Positions 8,202 through 15,957 of a DNA stretch of 31,354 bases are shown here, one piece after another. This stretch comes from RI-242 sp038246255. GTDB taxonomy: Bacteria; Planctomycetota; UBA1135; GCA-002686595. Location of the stretch: NCBI GenBank assembly GCA_038246255.1, contig JBBRWC010000045.1:1-31354 (forward strand). Reading direction: 5' to 3'. Under the pieces are notes generated by a model. It searched no databases and was not told where the DNA came from. It was given only the letters and a program-made list of their open reading frames with translations. The position numbers and the translations under genes are program-made. Every line of letters begins with the position of its first letter. The stretch's first letter is position 1.

Positions 8202-8686
8202 GTACGTTCGTGGATCCGGAATGGGTTGAACCGGGCGTCAAAGCGCCGGACTTCACGTTGGTGAGCGACAGCGGCGAGAAAGTGAAGCTCTCGTCCCTGC
8301 GCGGCAAACCGGTGGTCCTGTACTTCTATCCGAAGGACGACACCCCGGGCTGCACGAAGCAGGCCTGCGCATTCCGCGACGATTCAAAGAAGCTCGCTCG
8401 ACACGGTGCAGTGGTGCTGGGCGTGAGCCCGGACGATGTGGAGCGGCACCAAAGGTTCAAAGCGAAGTACAAGCTCGACTTCCCGCTGCTGTGCGACACC
8501 GACCACGCGGTGGCGACGAAATACGGTGCGTGGCGCACAAAAACGCTCTACGGCAAGAAGTCCGTGGGCATTCAGCGCTCGACGTTCGTGATCGGCGCCG
8601 ATGGCGCCGTAGCGAAGACGTGGAAGCGCGTCCAGGTCGAGGGCCACGCAGCACAGGTGCTGGCCGCCCTTGGGGAGCTTGGCTGA
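8198..8686 (+). CDS. bcp: Thioredoxin-dependent peroxiredoxin, Bcp/PrxQ type
   Basis: A 162-residue peroxiredoxin. The motif YPKDDTPGCTKQACAFRD carries the peroxidatic Cys52 and a second Cys57 four residues later. This C-x4-C spacing is the atypical two-cysteine arrangement of Bcp/PrxQ proteins, which reduce hydroperoxides and are recharged by thioredoxin. Other family landmarks are VLGVSPDDVERHQRF, YKLDFPLLCDTDHAVA and STFVIGADG. The start overlaps the stop of the leuB-like gene by four bases. It may protect the oxygen-sensitive iron-sulfur dehydratase made from the same transcript; that link is an inference from position. The VOC gene starts three bases after its stop. Confidence 0.95.
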   Translation: MSTFVDPEWVEPGVKAPDFTLVSDSGEKVKLSSLRGKPVVLYFYPKDDTPGCTKQACAFRDDSKKLARHGAVVLGVSPDDVERHQRFKAKYKLDFPLLCDTDHAVATKYGAWRTKTLYGKKSVGIQRSTFVIGADGAVAKTWKRVQVEGHAAQVLAALGELG

Positions 8687-8689
8687 TCC

Positions 8690-9145
8690 GTGGAACCCGG
8701 CGGTTCCCGCAGCGTGCCGCCCCCGTTCCACCTGGCGTTCGCGGTCACCGATCTCGAAGCGGCGCGGCACTTTTACGGCGATCTTTTAGGGTGTAGCGAA
8801 GGGCGCAGCGCTTCGCGCTGGGTCGATTTCGACCTCGCCGGACATCAACTCAGCGCCCACCTCGTCGACAGTGCAGACGTGGCCGCCGCGCCCACGAACG
8901 AGGTCGATGGCGACGGGGTACCGGTGCGGCACTTCGGACTGGTTCTGCCGTGGGACGAGTGGAAAGAGCTCGCCTCACGGCTCGGCTCGCGCGGCGTCAC
9001 TTTCCTGATTCCGCCGCGCATTCGTTTCGCGGGCGAAGTCGGCGAGCAGGGGACGTTTTTCGTCGTGGACCCGGCGGGCAACGCGCTCGAGTTTAAGTCG
9101 TTCCGCGATCCCGGCCGCATGTTCGCGCGCGAGCCCAGCGGGTAG
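8690..9145 (+). CDS. VOC-superfamily (glyoxalase/dioxygenase-like) protein
   Basis: A 151-residue protein that begins at a GTG three bases after the peroxiredoxin stop. It has two beta-alpha-beta-beta-beta modules typical of the vicinal oxygen chelate fold: FHLAFAVTDLEAARHFYGDLLG at the start (the His is a probable metal ligand) and FFVVDPAGNALEFKSF at the end (the Glu is a probable metal ligand). Members include glyoxalases, dioxygenases and resistance proteins, and the substrate cannot be told from this sequence. It ends with TAG, one of few intact genes here to do so, and closes the + strand run. The next gene is convergent, with 77 bp between the stops. A short TCGCCG/CGGCGA hairpin at 9160-9173 lies there without a T-run. 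Confidence 0.88.
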   Translation: MEPGGSRSVPPPFHLAFAVTDLEAARHFYGDLLGCSEGRSASRWVDFDLAGHQLSAHLVDSADVAAAPTNEVDGDGVPVRHFGLVLPWDEWKELASRLGSRGVTFLIPPRIRFAGEVGEQGTFFVVDPAGNALEFKSFRDPGRMFAREPSG

Positions 9146-9222
9146 CCAAGCCGCCCTCGTCGCCGCACGGCGATGGGCCAAACGTCATCGGACAGCTCCT
9201 TCGCGCTGGCCGTGGCGAACGG

Positions 9223-10008
9223 TCAGCTCTTTGAGCAGAGCGCGGGTGCGAGCGCCGCTTCGCCGTCGCCCGTCGCGCGGTGGGCGCGGCGCTCCAGGGA
9301 CGCGCGCACCGGGCGCCGCGTGCGGTCGACGAGGCGGAACGCGCTGTCGACCTCGAAACCAAGGCCGCGCTCTCCGCCGAGTTCCGCCGGCGTCGCGAGT
9401 TCGAGCGTGTGCACCAGCAACGGCTCCAAAGACTGTCCACGCGGGACGAGCCGCGCGCGCTCGCCTGGACCGAGCAACGCGCTGGCCCCGGCAAGGGGGC
9501 CCCAGCGCAGGAGTTCCTCATTGGCCTCGCGTACTCCTCCGAACACCGACCCCACGAGTCCCGCGCGCGCCTCGGCCCGCAGCTTGAGGTGCGAGCGACC
9601 GGCCGCTTCGACCTCGACTTCGAGGCGCGGCCCGGCGTCGTGCACTTTGAAGTTCGTGCGCCCCGTGTGCAGCCCGACGAGCCTGCGGGGCCAATCCGCG
9701 GCCAAGGTCGGGCTCGCGATCCGCCGCGCGACCCACAATTCGGGCCATGAGCGACCCTCGTGGGAACGCACCACCGGTACACGCCAGACGAGTTGGCTCG
9801 CGGCGCCGTCGTCCCGGTGGATCAACGCTTGCCAGCCGCCTGCAAGGCTCTTGCGGTTCGCAAAATCGACGAGGACGATCGCGTGGCCTCCGCAGGCACG
9901 CGGCTCGACGTGCGGCGGCAACTGTCGGGCGACGGCCTCGAGCGACGCCCGCAGGATCACGAGTACGCGGGTGTCGAGCGGTGGTCGGAGGGCGAAGAGG
10001 ACTCCCAT
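9223..10008 (-). CDS. DUF2071 / acetoacetate-decarboxylase-like fold protein, function unknown
   Basis: A protein of about 261 residues from the ATG at 10008; a GTG at 10053 would add 15 residues. The segment LPPHVEPRACGGHAIVLVDF resembles the start of DUF2071 (YqjF-like) proteins, where a similar LPPGLE...G.A.V motif occurs. The following VPVVRSHEGRSWPELWVARR and GRTNFKVHDA segments fit the same beta-barrel fold, which is related to acetoacetate decarboxylase. I see no catalytic lysine I can assign. The gene is the last in the minus-strand ergothioneine cluster, but 237 bp with a G-rich repeat separate it from egtD. It may be transcribed from a separate promoter. The C-terminal 20 residues are low-complexity. 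The family call is moderate; that the frame is coding is more certain. Confidence 0.65.
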   Translation of the reverse strand: MGVLFALRPPLDTRVLVILRASLEAVARQLPPHVEPRACGGHAIVLVDFANRKSLAGGWQALIHRDDGAASQLVWRVPVVRSHEGRSWPELWVARRIASPTLAADWPRRLVGLHTGRTNFKVHDAGPRLEVEVEAAGRSHLKLRAEARAGLVGSVFGGVREANEELLRWGPLAGASALLGPGERARLVPRGQSLEPLLVHTLELATPAELGGERGLGFEVDSAFRLVDRTRRPVRASLERRAHRATGDGEAALAPALCSKS

Positions 10009-10138
10009 GGGGTGGGTGCGCACGGGGGGCGCCGGACCTGAGTGTAACCCCACGAGTTGGGGAGCGACCCGCCCGCTTCGGCCCGAGTCCGCCGTCGCGG
10101 CCGTCCCACACCTCGGACGGGCGCCCCGCGTCTTTGGC

Positions 10139-10235
10139 GCCCCGTACCGCCCCCGTACCGCCCCCGTGCCGCCCCCGTGCCGCCCCCGTGTCGCCCCGTG
10201 TCGCCCCGTGCGCCAGGGCCGCCCCGTGCGCCCGG
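10139..10235. repeat. GC-rich 10/11-bp tandem repeat, G-rich on the minus strand
   Basis: Imperfect tandem copies of an 11-bp unit (CCCCGTACCGC, CCCCGTGCCGC) pass into a 10-bp variant (CCCCGTGTCG) and then degrade towards the egtD stop. On the minus strand, which is the transcribed-sense strand of the flanking genes, this gives eight runs of four or five G separated by 5-15 bases. That is a classic pattern for G-quadruplex formation in DNA or RNA. It fills the gap between egtD and the DUF2071-like gene. No protein-coding frame in the repeat is supported. Confidence 0.85.
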
Positions 10236-10246
10236 GCCGCCCGCCG

Positions 10247-11269
10247 TCAGGCCTGCGCGGGTCCGACGGGCCGCGCCAGCACCAGTTCGAAACGCCGTCC
10301 GGCGTCCGTCAGGGTGCGCTCGGGCTCAAGCCCGGCTGCGCGCAGTTCCTCGGCGAGTCCCGCGCGGGTGAACTTCGTGGAAATTTCGGCGATCAGGTAC
10401 TCACCCTCCACGAGGCGCAGCGCGCGGTCGAGCCGCGGGAGGTTGATCGCAAGGTTGCGCCGCGCGACGAGGCGCATTTCGACGCGCTGCAACTCGGGCA
10501 CCCACACCGCCTCGTACGCGAACCCGGCGAGCGGCAGTCGCGCGCCCCCGAGGCGGCCCAGGGCGAACAGCCCGTTGCGCACGAACGCCGCGGTGACACC
10601 CGCGGGGTCATCGTAGGCGTGGTTGAGCGCGGCGGCGCTCTTCACCAGGTCATAACCCAGGAGCAGCGCGTCGTTCGGCCGCAGGGAACGGGCGAGCTGC
10701 CCAAGGAACTGTGCGCGCTCGGCGGGGTGCAGGTTGCCGAGCGTCGATCCGAGGAAGAGGACCATGCGCCGCCCGCGGCGCGGTCCAGCGTGCAGGCCCG
10801 CGGCGAAGTCGCCAACGAGGCCTTCGACGCGGAGCTCCGGATAGTCGACCGTCAACGCCTCACCGGCCTCCCGCAAGGCGCTCTCGCTGACGTCTACGGG
10901 CCGGTAACGCCGGCAACCGCGTTCGAGCCCGGCTTCGATCAACAGGCGCGTTTTGCGGGACGACCCCGAACCCAGCTCGAGCAACTCGTCCGGTTCGACC
11001 CAACCGAGGATGTCGGCCGCATGGCTTTCGAGGATCTGCTGTTCGGCGCGCGTCGGGTAGTAGGCGGCAAGCCGCGTGATCGCCTCGAACAGCGCCGATC
11101 CGCGCGCGTCGTACAGCAGCCGCGGTGGCAACTCGATGGGCCTGCGGTCGAGGCCTTCGATGAGGTCGGCCAACCCGTCGCTGTGGTCCGGCCGCGCAGA
11201 GGGCAGCTGTTCCAGGGTGAAACGCGGCGTGAGGGCGGTGGTCTCGGTAGGAGATTTGCGTTGGGCCAT
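10247..11269 (-). CDS. egtD: L-histidine N-alpha-methyltransferase (ergothioneine biosynthesis)
   Basis: A protein of 340 residues when started at ATG 11269 (MAQRKSPTE); the longer open frame back to 11368 overlaps egtC and is not family-like. EgtD methylates histidine three times with S-adenosylmethionine to give hercynine, the first step of ergothioneine synthesis. Family signatures are LLYDARGSALFEAIT, YYPTRAEQQIL, the SAM-binding LLELGSGSSRKTRLLI, FLGSTLGNLHP, GYDLVKS, and the C-terminal ISTKFTR. Length and motif order match mycobacterial EgtD. It is the last of four egt genes in line, 20 bp after egtC. The distal position in the operon, after the sulfur-insertion genes, is a variation also seen elsewhere. 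Cytoplasmic enzyme. Confidence 0.95.
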   Translation of the reverse strand: MAQRKSPTETTALTPRFTLEQLPSARPDHSDGLADLIEGLDRRPIELPPRLLYDARGSALFEAITRLAAYYPTRAEQQILESHAADILGWVEPDELLELGSGSSRKTRLLIEAGLERGCRRYRPVDVSESALREAGEALTVDYPELRVEGLVGDFAAGLHAGPRRGRRMVLFLGSTLGNLHPAERAQFLGQLARSLRPNDALLLGYDLVKSAAALNHAYDDPAGVTAAFVRNGLFALGRLGGARLPLAGFAYEAVWVPELQRVEMRLVARRNLAINLPRLDRALRLVEGEYLIAEISTKFTRAGLAEELRAAGLEPERTLTDAGRRFELVLARPVGPAQA

Positions 11270-11289
11270 GGTTCGTGCACCACGCGTGC

Positions 11290-12069
11290 TCACACGAGCG
11301 GGCGTCGCTGGGTTTGGACGCCGTGAGTGGCGACGACCTCGTTCGGGGGAAGGGGCTCGAAACCCCACGCGGGATCCAGCGGTTCGGAAGCAAAAGCAAT
11401 GCCGTCGCCGCGCAGACCCATGAACAGCGTGTTGCTCGCAAGTTCAAGGCTGCAGCGCGCCGCCGCGACCTCTTCACCGTCCGACGCGAGCACATCGAGT
11501 CGCGCTGCAACGCCTAAACCGGCCAATTCCGCGCGGAATCGCTCCAGGGTGACGGCAAGGAGCTCCGCGATTGGCGCCGCGGGGAGTTCGCGACGGCGCT
11601 GCAACATGTGCAGGAACAGCACTTCTGAGTCGGTTCCCGCGCGGGAACGCGCAAATAGGTCGTCGTCCAAAAGGGCGAGCATCACCCGGCGGGCGCGGGG
11701 CTGCCAGTGCTCGACGAACCCATTGTGGGCAAGGGCTAGCCCGTCTCCGGTGAATGGGCCGACGGCGGCCTCACCCATGCCTTGGCCCAACGTGGCGGAG
11801 CGCACGAGCAGCAACTGCACCTGTGCCGTGAGGCGCGGCGTTAGCCGCTGGAGGTTGCCATCGGACCAAGGTGGCCGTTCGCTGCGGTAGCACAGCGGTT
11901 CACCCGCGCCACGCGTCGGCCACCACGCCACTCCGGTTCCGTCGACGTTCACGCGGCCGCTGAGCATCGATTCGGGCGCAAACGATTGGTGTTCGAGGGA
12001 ATGGGGCGCGTCGTAAAGCAGCGCGGAGAGCGGTTGCGCTGCTCCGTTCCAGGCAGCCATGCGGCACAT
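11290..12069 (-). CDS. egtC: Gamma-glutamyl-hercynylcysteine sulfoxide amidohydrolase (class II glutamine amidotransferase-like)
   Basis: A protein of 259 residues that starts MCRMAAW: after removal of Met, Cys2 becomes the N-terminal nucleophile of an Ntn-type class II amidotransferase domain. Later motifs fit the fold: MGEAAVGPFTGDGLALAHNG (the NG loop of the oxyanion hole) and AGTDSEVLFLHML. In the mycobacterial pathway EgtC removes glutamate from gamma-glutamyl-hercynylcysteine sulfoxide. ATG 12069 is fixed by the overlap TGATG with the stop of egtB and by the need for Cys2. The open frame runs further upstream to 12372, but that part lies antisense-frame within egtB and lacks family sequence. 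With egtA present too, the cluster should use the gamma-glutamylcysteine route. Confidence 0.93.
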   Translation of the reverse strand: MCRMAAWNGAAQPLSALLYDAPHSLEHQSFAPESMLSGRVNVDGTGVAWWPTRGAGEPLCYRSERPPWSDGNLQRLTPRLTAQVQLLLVRSATLGQGMGEAAVGPFTGDGLALAHNGFVEHWQPRARRVMLALLDDDLFARSRAGTDSEVLFLHMLQRRRELPAAPIAELLAVTLERFRAELAGLGVAARLDVLASDGEEVAAARCSLELASNTLFMGLRGDGIAFASEPLDPAWGFEPLPPNEVVATHGVQTQRRPLV

Positions 12070-13421
12070 CAGACGACCCCCGGTCTGCGCGCCGCGCGTG
12101 CGGACGACGCGGGATACACGAGGCGCAGACCGGCAAACAACTGGCGTCGCTCCGGCAGGTCCCAGTTGCGATAGGTGGCGCGGGCGAGGCGCGCCGTCGC
12201 CGTCCACGCGCAGCCGCGCAGCACGCGGTATCCCCGTCCGAAGTGCACTTTGCTGTAGGCGTCGTAGGGCCACGCTTCGAACCCCGGGTACGGCCCGAAC
12301 GTGTCGAGTGTCCACTCCCAAACGCCGCGCGATGCAAGTTCGAGCGCCCCCGCGCGCGCGGCGCACTCCCACTGGGCTTCGCTCGGCAGTTGGGCCCCGA
12401 AAAACCGCGCCAACGCGTCGGCCTCATGGGCGCAGAGCTGCTCCGCGGGCTCATCGAGTTTCACGGGGACGCGCAAGCCGAAGCGCTCGCGGGTGAAGGT
12501 GCCGTCGGACTCGCGCCGCCACTTGTGCGGTGCCTTGCACTCAAGCGCGGCCAAAAACCGAGCACCCGCCGGGCTCCACCACACAGGATCGCGGTATCCA
12601 CCCGCGTCTACGAACGCGATCAGCCGCCGGTTGCTGAGCGGCCAGCGTTCGATCTCGAAGCCCTGGACATGCTGCGTGTGCGGCGGCGACTCGTTGTCGT
12701 AGCCCGAGCGCGCGGGTGCGCCCAGCGAGCGCGGCCCGGGCGCGAACGACACACGCTCACGTGCCGCGTCACCCGCGGGCATCTGCGCGGGCTGCGCGGC
12801 GCCAACGTCCACCGCACATCCCACGAGCTGCGCCCATTGAATCAAGATCTCCGCGTGCTGGTCGTTGTGCGCTGCCACCATGCGCCACACCCAGCCCCCT
12901 TGCACGAGCGGATCGCGCGCGTCGAATCGCCCGTCCCTCAAAATGCCAAGCGCGGCCGAATGCACCTGTTTCAAGCGCGCGAACATAGCCGCGCGCGCCT
13001 CCAGCTCCGACTCGCGCTCACCGCGCGGGTGCGCTTCGGGATCGTAGCGCTCCGCGCGGTCGAGCGGCGCCACGGGCGCGGCTCCAAGCCGCACCAGCAA
13101 CCACTCCTGCGTGAACTGCGCCACGTGGCCGAAGTCCCACACCGGTGGGCCAAGGGGCGCAGCGGGCCGTGCAACGAGTTCTGCCGGCAGTGAGCGCGCG
13201 ATGGCTACGAAGCGTGTGAAGGCCGCATCGAGATCCGCGGCGGTCGCCCCGGACGGCACGGGAGCCGCAGCGGCGATACCCACGCCGCCGTCCGCAGCGC
13301 CGTCCGCAGCGCCGTCCGCAGCGCCGTCCGCAGCGCCGTCAACAGCGCCGTCAACAGCGCCGTCAACAGCGCCGTCAACAGCGCCGTCCGCAGCGCGGCC
13401 ATTCGCTGCGGACTCAGCCAC
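12069..13421 (-). CDS. egtB: Hercynine oxygenase / sulfoxide synthase EgtB
   Basis: A protein of 450 residues from GTG 13421, which has GGAGGGG four bases upstream; an in-frame GTG at 13451 would add ten residues and deepen the overlap with egtA. EgtB is an iron enzyme that joins hercynine to the thiol of gamma-glutamylcysteine and forms the sulfoxide using oxygen. The N-terminal DinB-like domain carries the metal motif HNDQHAE (His185, His189, Glu191) and an upstream His99 in DFGHVAQ. The C-terminal half is a formylglycine-generating-enzyme-like domain (PSEAQWECAARAG, GVWEWTLD, YRVLRGCAW, AGLRLVYP). Residues ~10-46 are an unusual spacer of Val/Ala-Asp-Gly-Ala repeats ahead of the DinB domain, made by a 12-bp tandem repeat. 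Stop overlaps the egtC start. Confidence 0.95.
   Translation of the reverse strand: MAESAANGRAADGAVDGAVDGAVDGAVDGAADGAADGAADGAADGGVGIAAAAPVPSGATAADLDAAFTRFVAIARSLPAELVARPAAPLGPPVWDFGHVAQFTQEWLLVRLGAAPVAPLDRAERYDPEAHPRGERESELEARAAMFARLKQVHSAALGILRDGRFDARDPLVQGGWVWRMVAAHNDQHAEILIQWAQLVGCAVDVGAAQPAQMPAGDAARERVSFAPGPRSLGAPARSGYDNESPPHTQHVQGFEIERWPLSNRRLIAFVDAGGYRDPVWWSPAGARFLAALECKAPHKWRRESDGTFTRERFGLRVPVKLDEPAEQLCAHEADALARFFGAQLPSEAQWECAARAGALELASRGVWEWTLDTFGPYPGFEAWPYDAYSKVHFGRGYRVLRGCAWTATARLARATYRNWDLPERRQLFAGLRLVYPASSARAARRPGVV
13285..13392. repeat. 12-bp in-frame tandem repeat inside egtB (9 copies)
   Basis: Nine head-to-tail 12-bp units. From low to high coordinate: one CCGCCGTCCGCA, three GCGCCGTCCGCA, four GCGCCGTCAACA, one GCGCCGTCCGCA. 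Read on the minus strand they encode a tract of (V/A)DGA units near the N-terminus of EgtB. Because the unit is four codons long, copy-number changes keep the frame. The identical copies within each block suggest recent slippage or local conversion. It is not a CRISPR: there are no spacers. Confidence 0.97.
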
Positions 13422-14868
13422 AGGGCCCCTCCAGGCCGGACGTGAACGCACCCATCACAGAGGTCTCTTCGCATCCTCCGCAGCTCGAACTCATCGCCCA
13501 GGCCAACGCGTGGGCGGGCCCGCGCGCGACGGCTTCGGCGAACTCGTCGCCGGGTGCGCGCCGACGCTCGACGAAGCGCTCGCCGAAGGATTCCGCGGCG
13601 GCGAGGTCCGCGGGCTCGAGGAACTCGGGTCCAAGTCGCGCCGCGCCTTCGAGGGCCAGCGCAAAGAGCGCCCGTGCGTCCGCGTGGATTTCCGCGTCCC
13701 GCAAGCCAAACCGCGCCGCCCGCTCATACTGGTCGACGACGCGCGCGCGGCGCGGGGCAAGACGCTCGAGCGCGCCGGAGCGGGCGCGGTCGTCGTACAG
13801 CAACCCGCACAGGAACGCGACCGGCGCGGGCCGAAAGCAGTAGGGCAGCGCGTCGACCGCGCGCATCTCGAAAAACCCGCGCGCGCGCACGTCGAAGAAC
13901 ACGGTTGTGAGGTGGTAGTCGAGGTCGTCCGCGGTCGGAAACCCGAGTTCTCCGTGTCCATCGGCGATCCAGTCGCGGAAACGCCAACCCGGGCTGCCCG
14001 TAAGCGCGTCCTTCGGGCCGCGGCGCACGAGCATCACGTCGGCGTCGAGCACGGCTTCGGCGTACTGGCGGCCCGGCGACCACTCGGGATGGTCGACAAA
14101 CGCCCGCGGCAACGCGGCCCGCGTCGGGTCGATGGTCTGCCACACCCGCGCGCGCCGCGAGGCCCAGTGGCTGCCGTCCATTTCGCCGGGGCTGGTCGTG
14201 AACAGTGCGGTGAGCGCGGGACTCAGCAAGTTGGCCAGTTGCCAGCGCTCGTCCAAGGTCGAACCCACACCCTGGTCGAGGTTCACCTGCAGGCTGCACG
14301 AGAGGCGCATCATGTACGCACCCGCGGGCCCGCGTTTGGCGAAAAAGTGCTCCATCGCGCGGTAACGCGGCGCGTCCAACTGCTGCGCCACGTCCCGCGG
14401 CGTGTGCCACGGATCGATCCCAACGGCGACGAGACGGAACAACTCCGGCTCGAACACCTGCTCAAGCTTGTGCACAACCGCGCGCAGGTCCGCGAGCGCA
14501 CTCGACGCACCGGCGTGGACGCGGGTCGAGTGCTCGATCTGGCCACCGGGCTCGAAGCTGACGTTGCCTCCGCCCACGAGGTCGACCACGGGGGGATAGC
14601 GGTCGGGATCCGGGAGTAGGAGGAGGTCATCGCCGCCTCGCGCCCGCGCCAGGACCCGCGCGGCGACCCCGTCGGGGCCCTCCAGGTGGAGCCGGGCGCC
14701 CGGCGTGCCACCGGCCGCCAGGCGCACGATGAAACGCTCCTGTTCCAGGCCCACGGCTCGGGTTGCGGGCGAAGCGCGCGGGTCCGCGGGGTCCAAAAAC
14801 GCCCGCGTCTCGACGCGCGCGAGGGCGCGGCCAAGGGTCAGGGCCTCGTGGGGATCGCGCGTGGGCAT
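13414..14868 (-). CDS. egtA: Glutamate-cysteine ligase (EgtA, GCS2-type)
   Basis: A 484-residue protein that starts at ATG 14868. Near the N-terminus GLEQERFIVRL is the glutamate-binding strand of the GCS2/EgtA ligase family. Later segments PGGQIEHST (the PGGQ.E motif), PRYRAMEHFF, MMRLSCSLQVNLD (the SLQVN strand that binds glutamate) and GLRDAEIHADA fit plant-type and EgtA glutamate-cysteine ligases. It makes gamma-glutamylcysteine from glutamate, cysteine and ATP, the sulfur donor for EgtB. The last residues (SSSCGGCEETS) are an unusual Cys/Ser-rich tail. The stop overlaps the likely egtB start by eight bases, so egtA-egtB-egtC are coupled. A TAGTTT hexamer at 14893-14898 (minus strand) could be the -10 of the operon promoter, weakly supported. 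Confidence 0.93.
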   Translation of the reverse strand: MPTRDPHEALTLGRALARVETRAFLDPADPRASPATRAVGLEQERFIVRLAAGGTPGARLHLEGPDGVAARVLARARGGDDLLLLPDPDRYPPVVDLVGGGNVSFEPGGQIEHSTRVHAGASSALADLRAVVHKLEQVFEPELFRLVAVGIDPWHTPRDVAQQLDAPRYRAMEHFFAKRGPAGAYMMRLSCSLQVNLDQGVGSTLDERWQLANLLSPALTALFTTSPGEMDGSHWASRRARVWQTIDPTRAALPRAFVDHPEWSPGRQYAEAVLDADVMLVRRGPKDALTGSPGWRFRDWIADGHGELGFPTADDLDYHLTTVFFDVRARGFFEMRAVDALPYCFRPAPVAFLCGLLYDDRARSGALERLAPRRARVVDQYERAARFGLRDAEIHADARALFALALEGAARLGPEFLEPADLAAAESFGERFVERRRAPGDEFAEAVARGPAHALAWAMSSSCGGCEETSVMGAFTSGLEGPCG

Positions 14869-14895
14869 AGGGCGGGCTCGGTCGGGCCCACCAAA

Positions 14896-15639
14896 CTAGG
14901 CCCGGCCGCGCGCCCCTGCTAGCCGCCGGTCCAAAAACAACGTCCCCGCGGGCCTGCGCCAACCCGGCTCCCCCCGCCGCCCGCGGCTAAAACGCAGGAT
15001 CCGTCCGCCGCCTACGCCGGGCGCACTGTTCGGCCAGGTCCGCGCCCCGTCCGTCGCGGGCGCCCCGCCGCGGACCGGGAAGAACCACCGCGCAAGCCGC
15101 GCCCGATCGTCGAGCACCCCGTAGGCCGCGGGGACCCGTACCAGGCTGATGACGGTTGCAAAAAGGACGCCGAACGCGAGGCTGATGGCCATCGGGATCA
15201 GAAACTTCGCCTGCAAGCTGCGCTCCATCATCAGGTGGGTCAGGCCGACGAACGTCGCCAGGGAGGTCAAAAGGATCGGGCGGAAGCGCGCTTTTCCCGC
15301 GGCCGCCGCGGCGGCGCGCACTTTGACGTCGTCGAGCACGTCGCGGGTGCGGGCATCGGTGCGCATTTCGACCGCGATCACGCCGACGCCCGCGGAGGCG
15401 ACGGACGTGATCTGTTCGATGCCGTCGACGTCCCAGATGGCCTCTTCGATCCGCACGCAGATCGACGATTCGACCTCCTCGCGTGCGGCACCCGGGTGGG
15501 GCGCGGTGACCGTCACGCGGTCCGCGCTCGACTCGGGGAACCCCTCGATCATCATGCGGCCGAGGATTGCAATCCCAATGGCCGCGATGGTCGCCATCGG
15601 GAGGTTCGCGGGCTGATCGTCGTTTGCGCTCGTGCTTGC
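14896..15639 (-). pseudogene. Remnant of an RND efflux pump with a large internal deletion
   Basis: The frame first encodes the N-terminus of an RND inner-membrane transporter: a first membrane helix (NLPMATIAAIGIAILGRMM), then SSADRVTVTAPHPGA, EEVESSICVRIEEAIWDVDG and the porter segment ending TRDVLDDVKVR. At about 15300-15316 it jumps to the extreme C-terminus of such a pump: KARFRPILLTSLATFVGLTHL, followed by two further membrane helices with LIPMAISLAFGVLFATVISL. Intact pumps have about 1000-1050 residues, so some 800 residues are missing, including membrane helices 2-9 and the proton-relay Asp residues. The junction lies in an Ala-coding GC palindromic stretch. The frame stays open after the join. 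The final ~60 residues are low-complexity. It is certainly not a working pump. Confidence 0.85.
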
Positions 15640-15957
15640 GTCGAACTCAAGACGCGCCAAATCCGCATCCAAGAGCGGCAACCGCACTTCGACGGCGTCC
15701 ACCGCAAAAAGCACGCCCAGGGGTCGCTGGCGCGCGCCAATCGCGAGCGCCTCCGCGATCAGCGCATCGAGCGCGGGATCCTTGAGTTTGCGTTACCAAG
15801 CGGTGTTGTCGTGCACCTGTGTCGGCGCGGCGCGGTCAAAACGCTCGGGCAGTTCGTCCGCGCGACGCGCCAAACCAAGCCGCCCGGCGTCGCTGTCGCC
15901 CGGAGCGCCGCATGCCACGAGGGCGAGCGCGGCAAGACACAGCGCCCCGTGCTTCAA
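15640..15957 (-). pseudogene. Remnant of an RND efflux adaptor (membrane fusion protein) with lipoprotein signal
   Basis: A TTG at 15957 overlaps the TetR stop (TTGA). It starts a lipoprotein signal peptide (LKHGALCLAALALVACGAPG, with lipobox LVAC). After 54 codons an in-frame TAA (15793-15795) interrupts it. Beyond the stop, in the same frame, comes GVLFAVDAVEVRLPLLDADL, the beta-barrel segment typical of RND adaptor proteins, which then runs straight into the RND pump remnant without a stop. The lipoyl and alpha-hairpin domains that should lie between are missing (roughly 150 residues or more). So the adaptor and pump genes of one operon have been shrunk and fused. A regulator next to an adaptor-pump pair is the normal layout of such operons. 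Confidence 0.78.

Noticed and set aside
9160..9173. Hairpin TCGCCG/CGGCGA between the convergent VOC and DUF2071-like genes as a terminator
   Set aside because: The loop is only two bases and there is no T-run on either strand. Such short inverted repeats are expected by chance at this GC content.
9173..11326. 717-codon open frame on the + strand
   Set aside because: It lies antisense to egtD and the DUF2071-like gene, which have clear family motifs. The translated sequence is Arg/Pro-rich with no domain; high GC content makes such long shadow frames common.
13285..13392. Possible CRISPR array
   Set aside because: The 12-bp units follow one another directly without spacers and are codons of egtB.
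13111..14619. 502-codon open frame on the + strand including the repeat tract
   Set aside because: It is antisense to egtA and egtB. Its only feature is the repeat, which is explained by the egtB frame.
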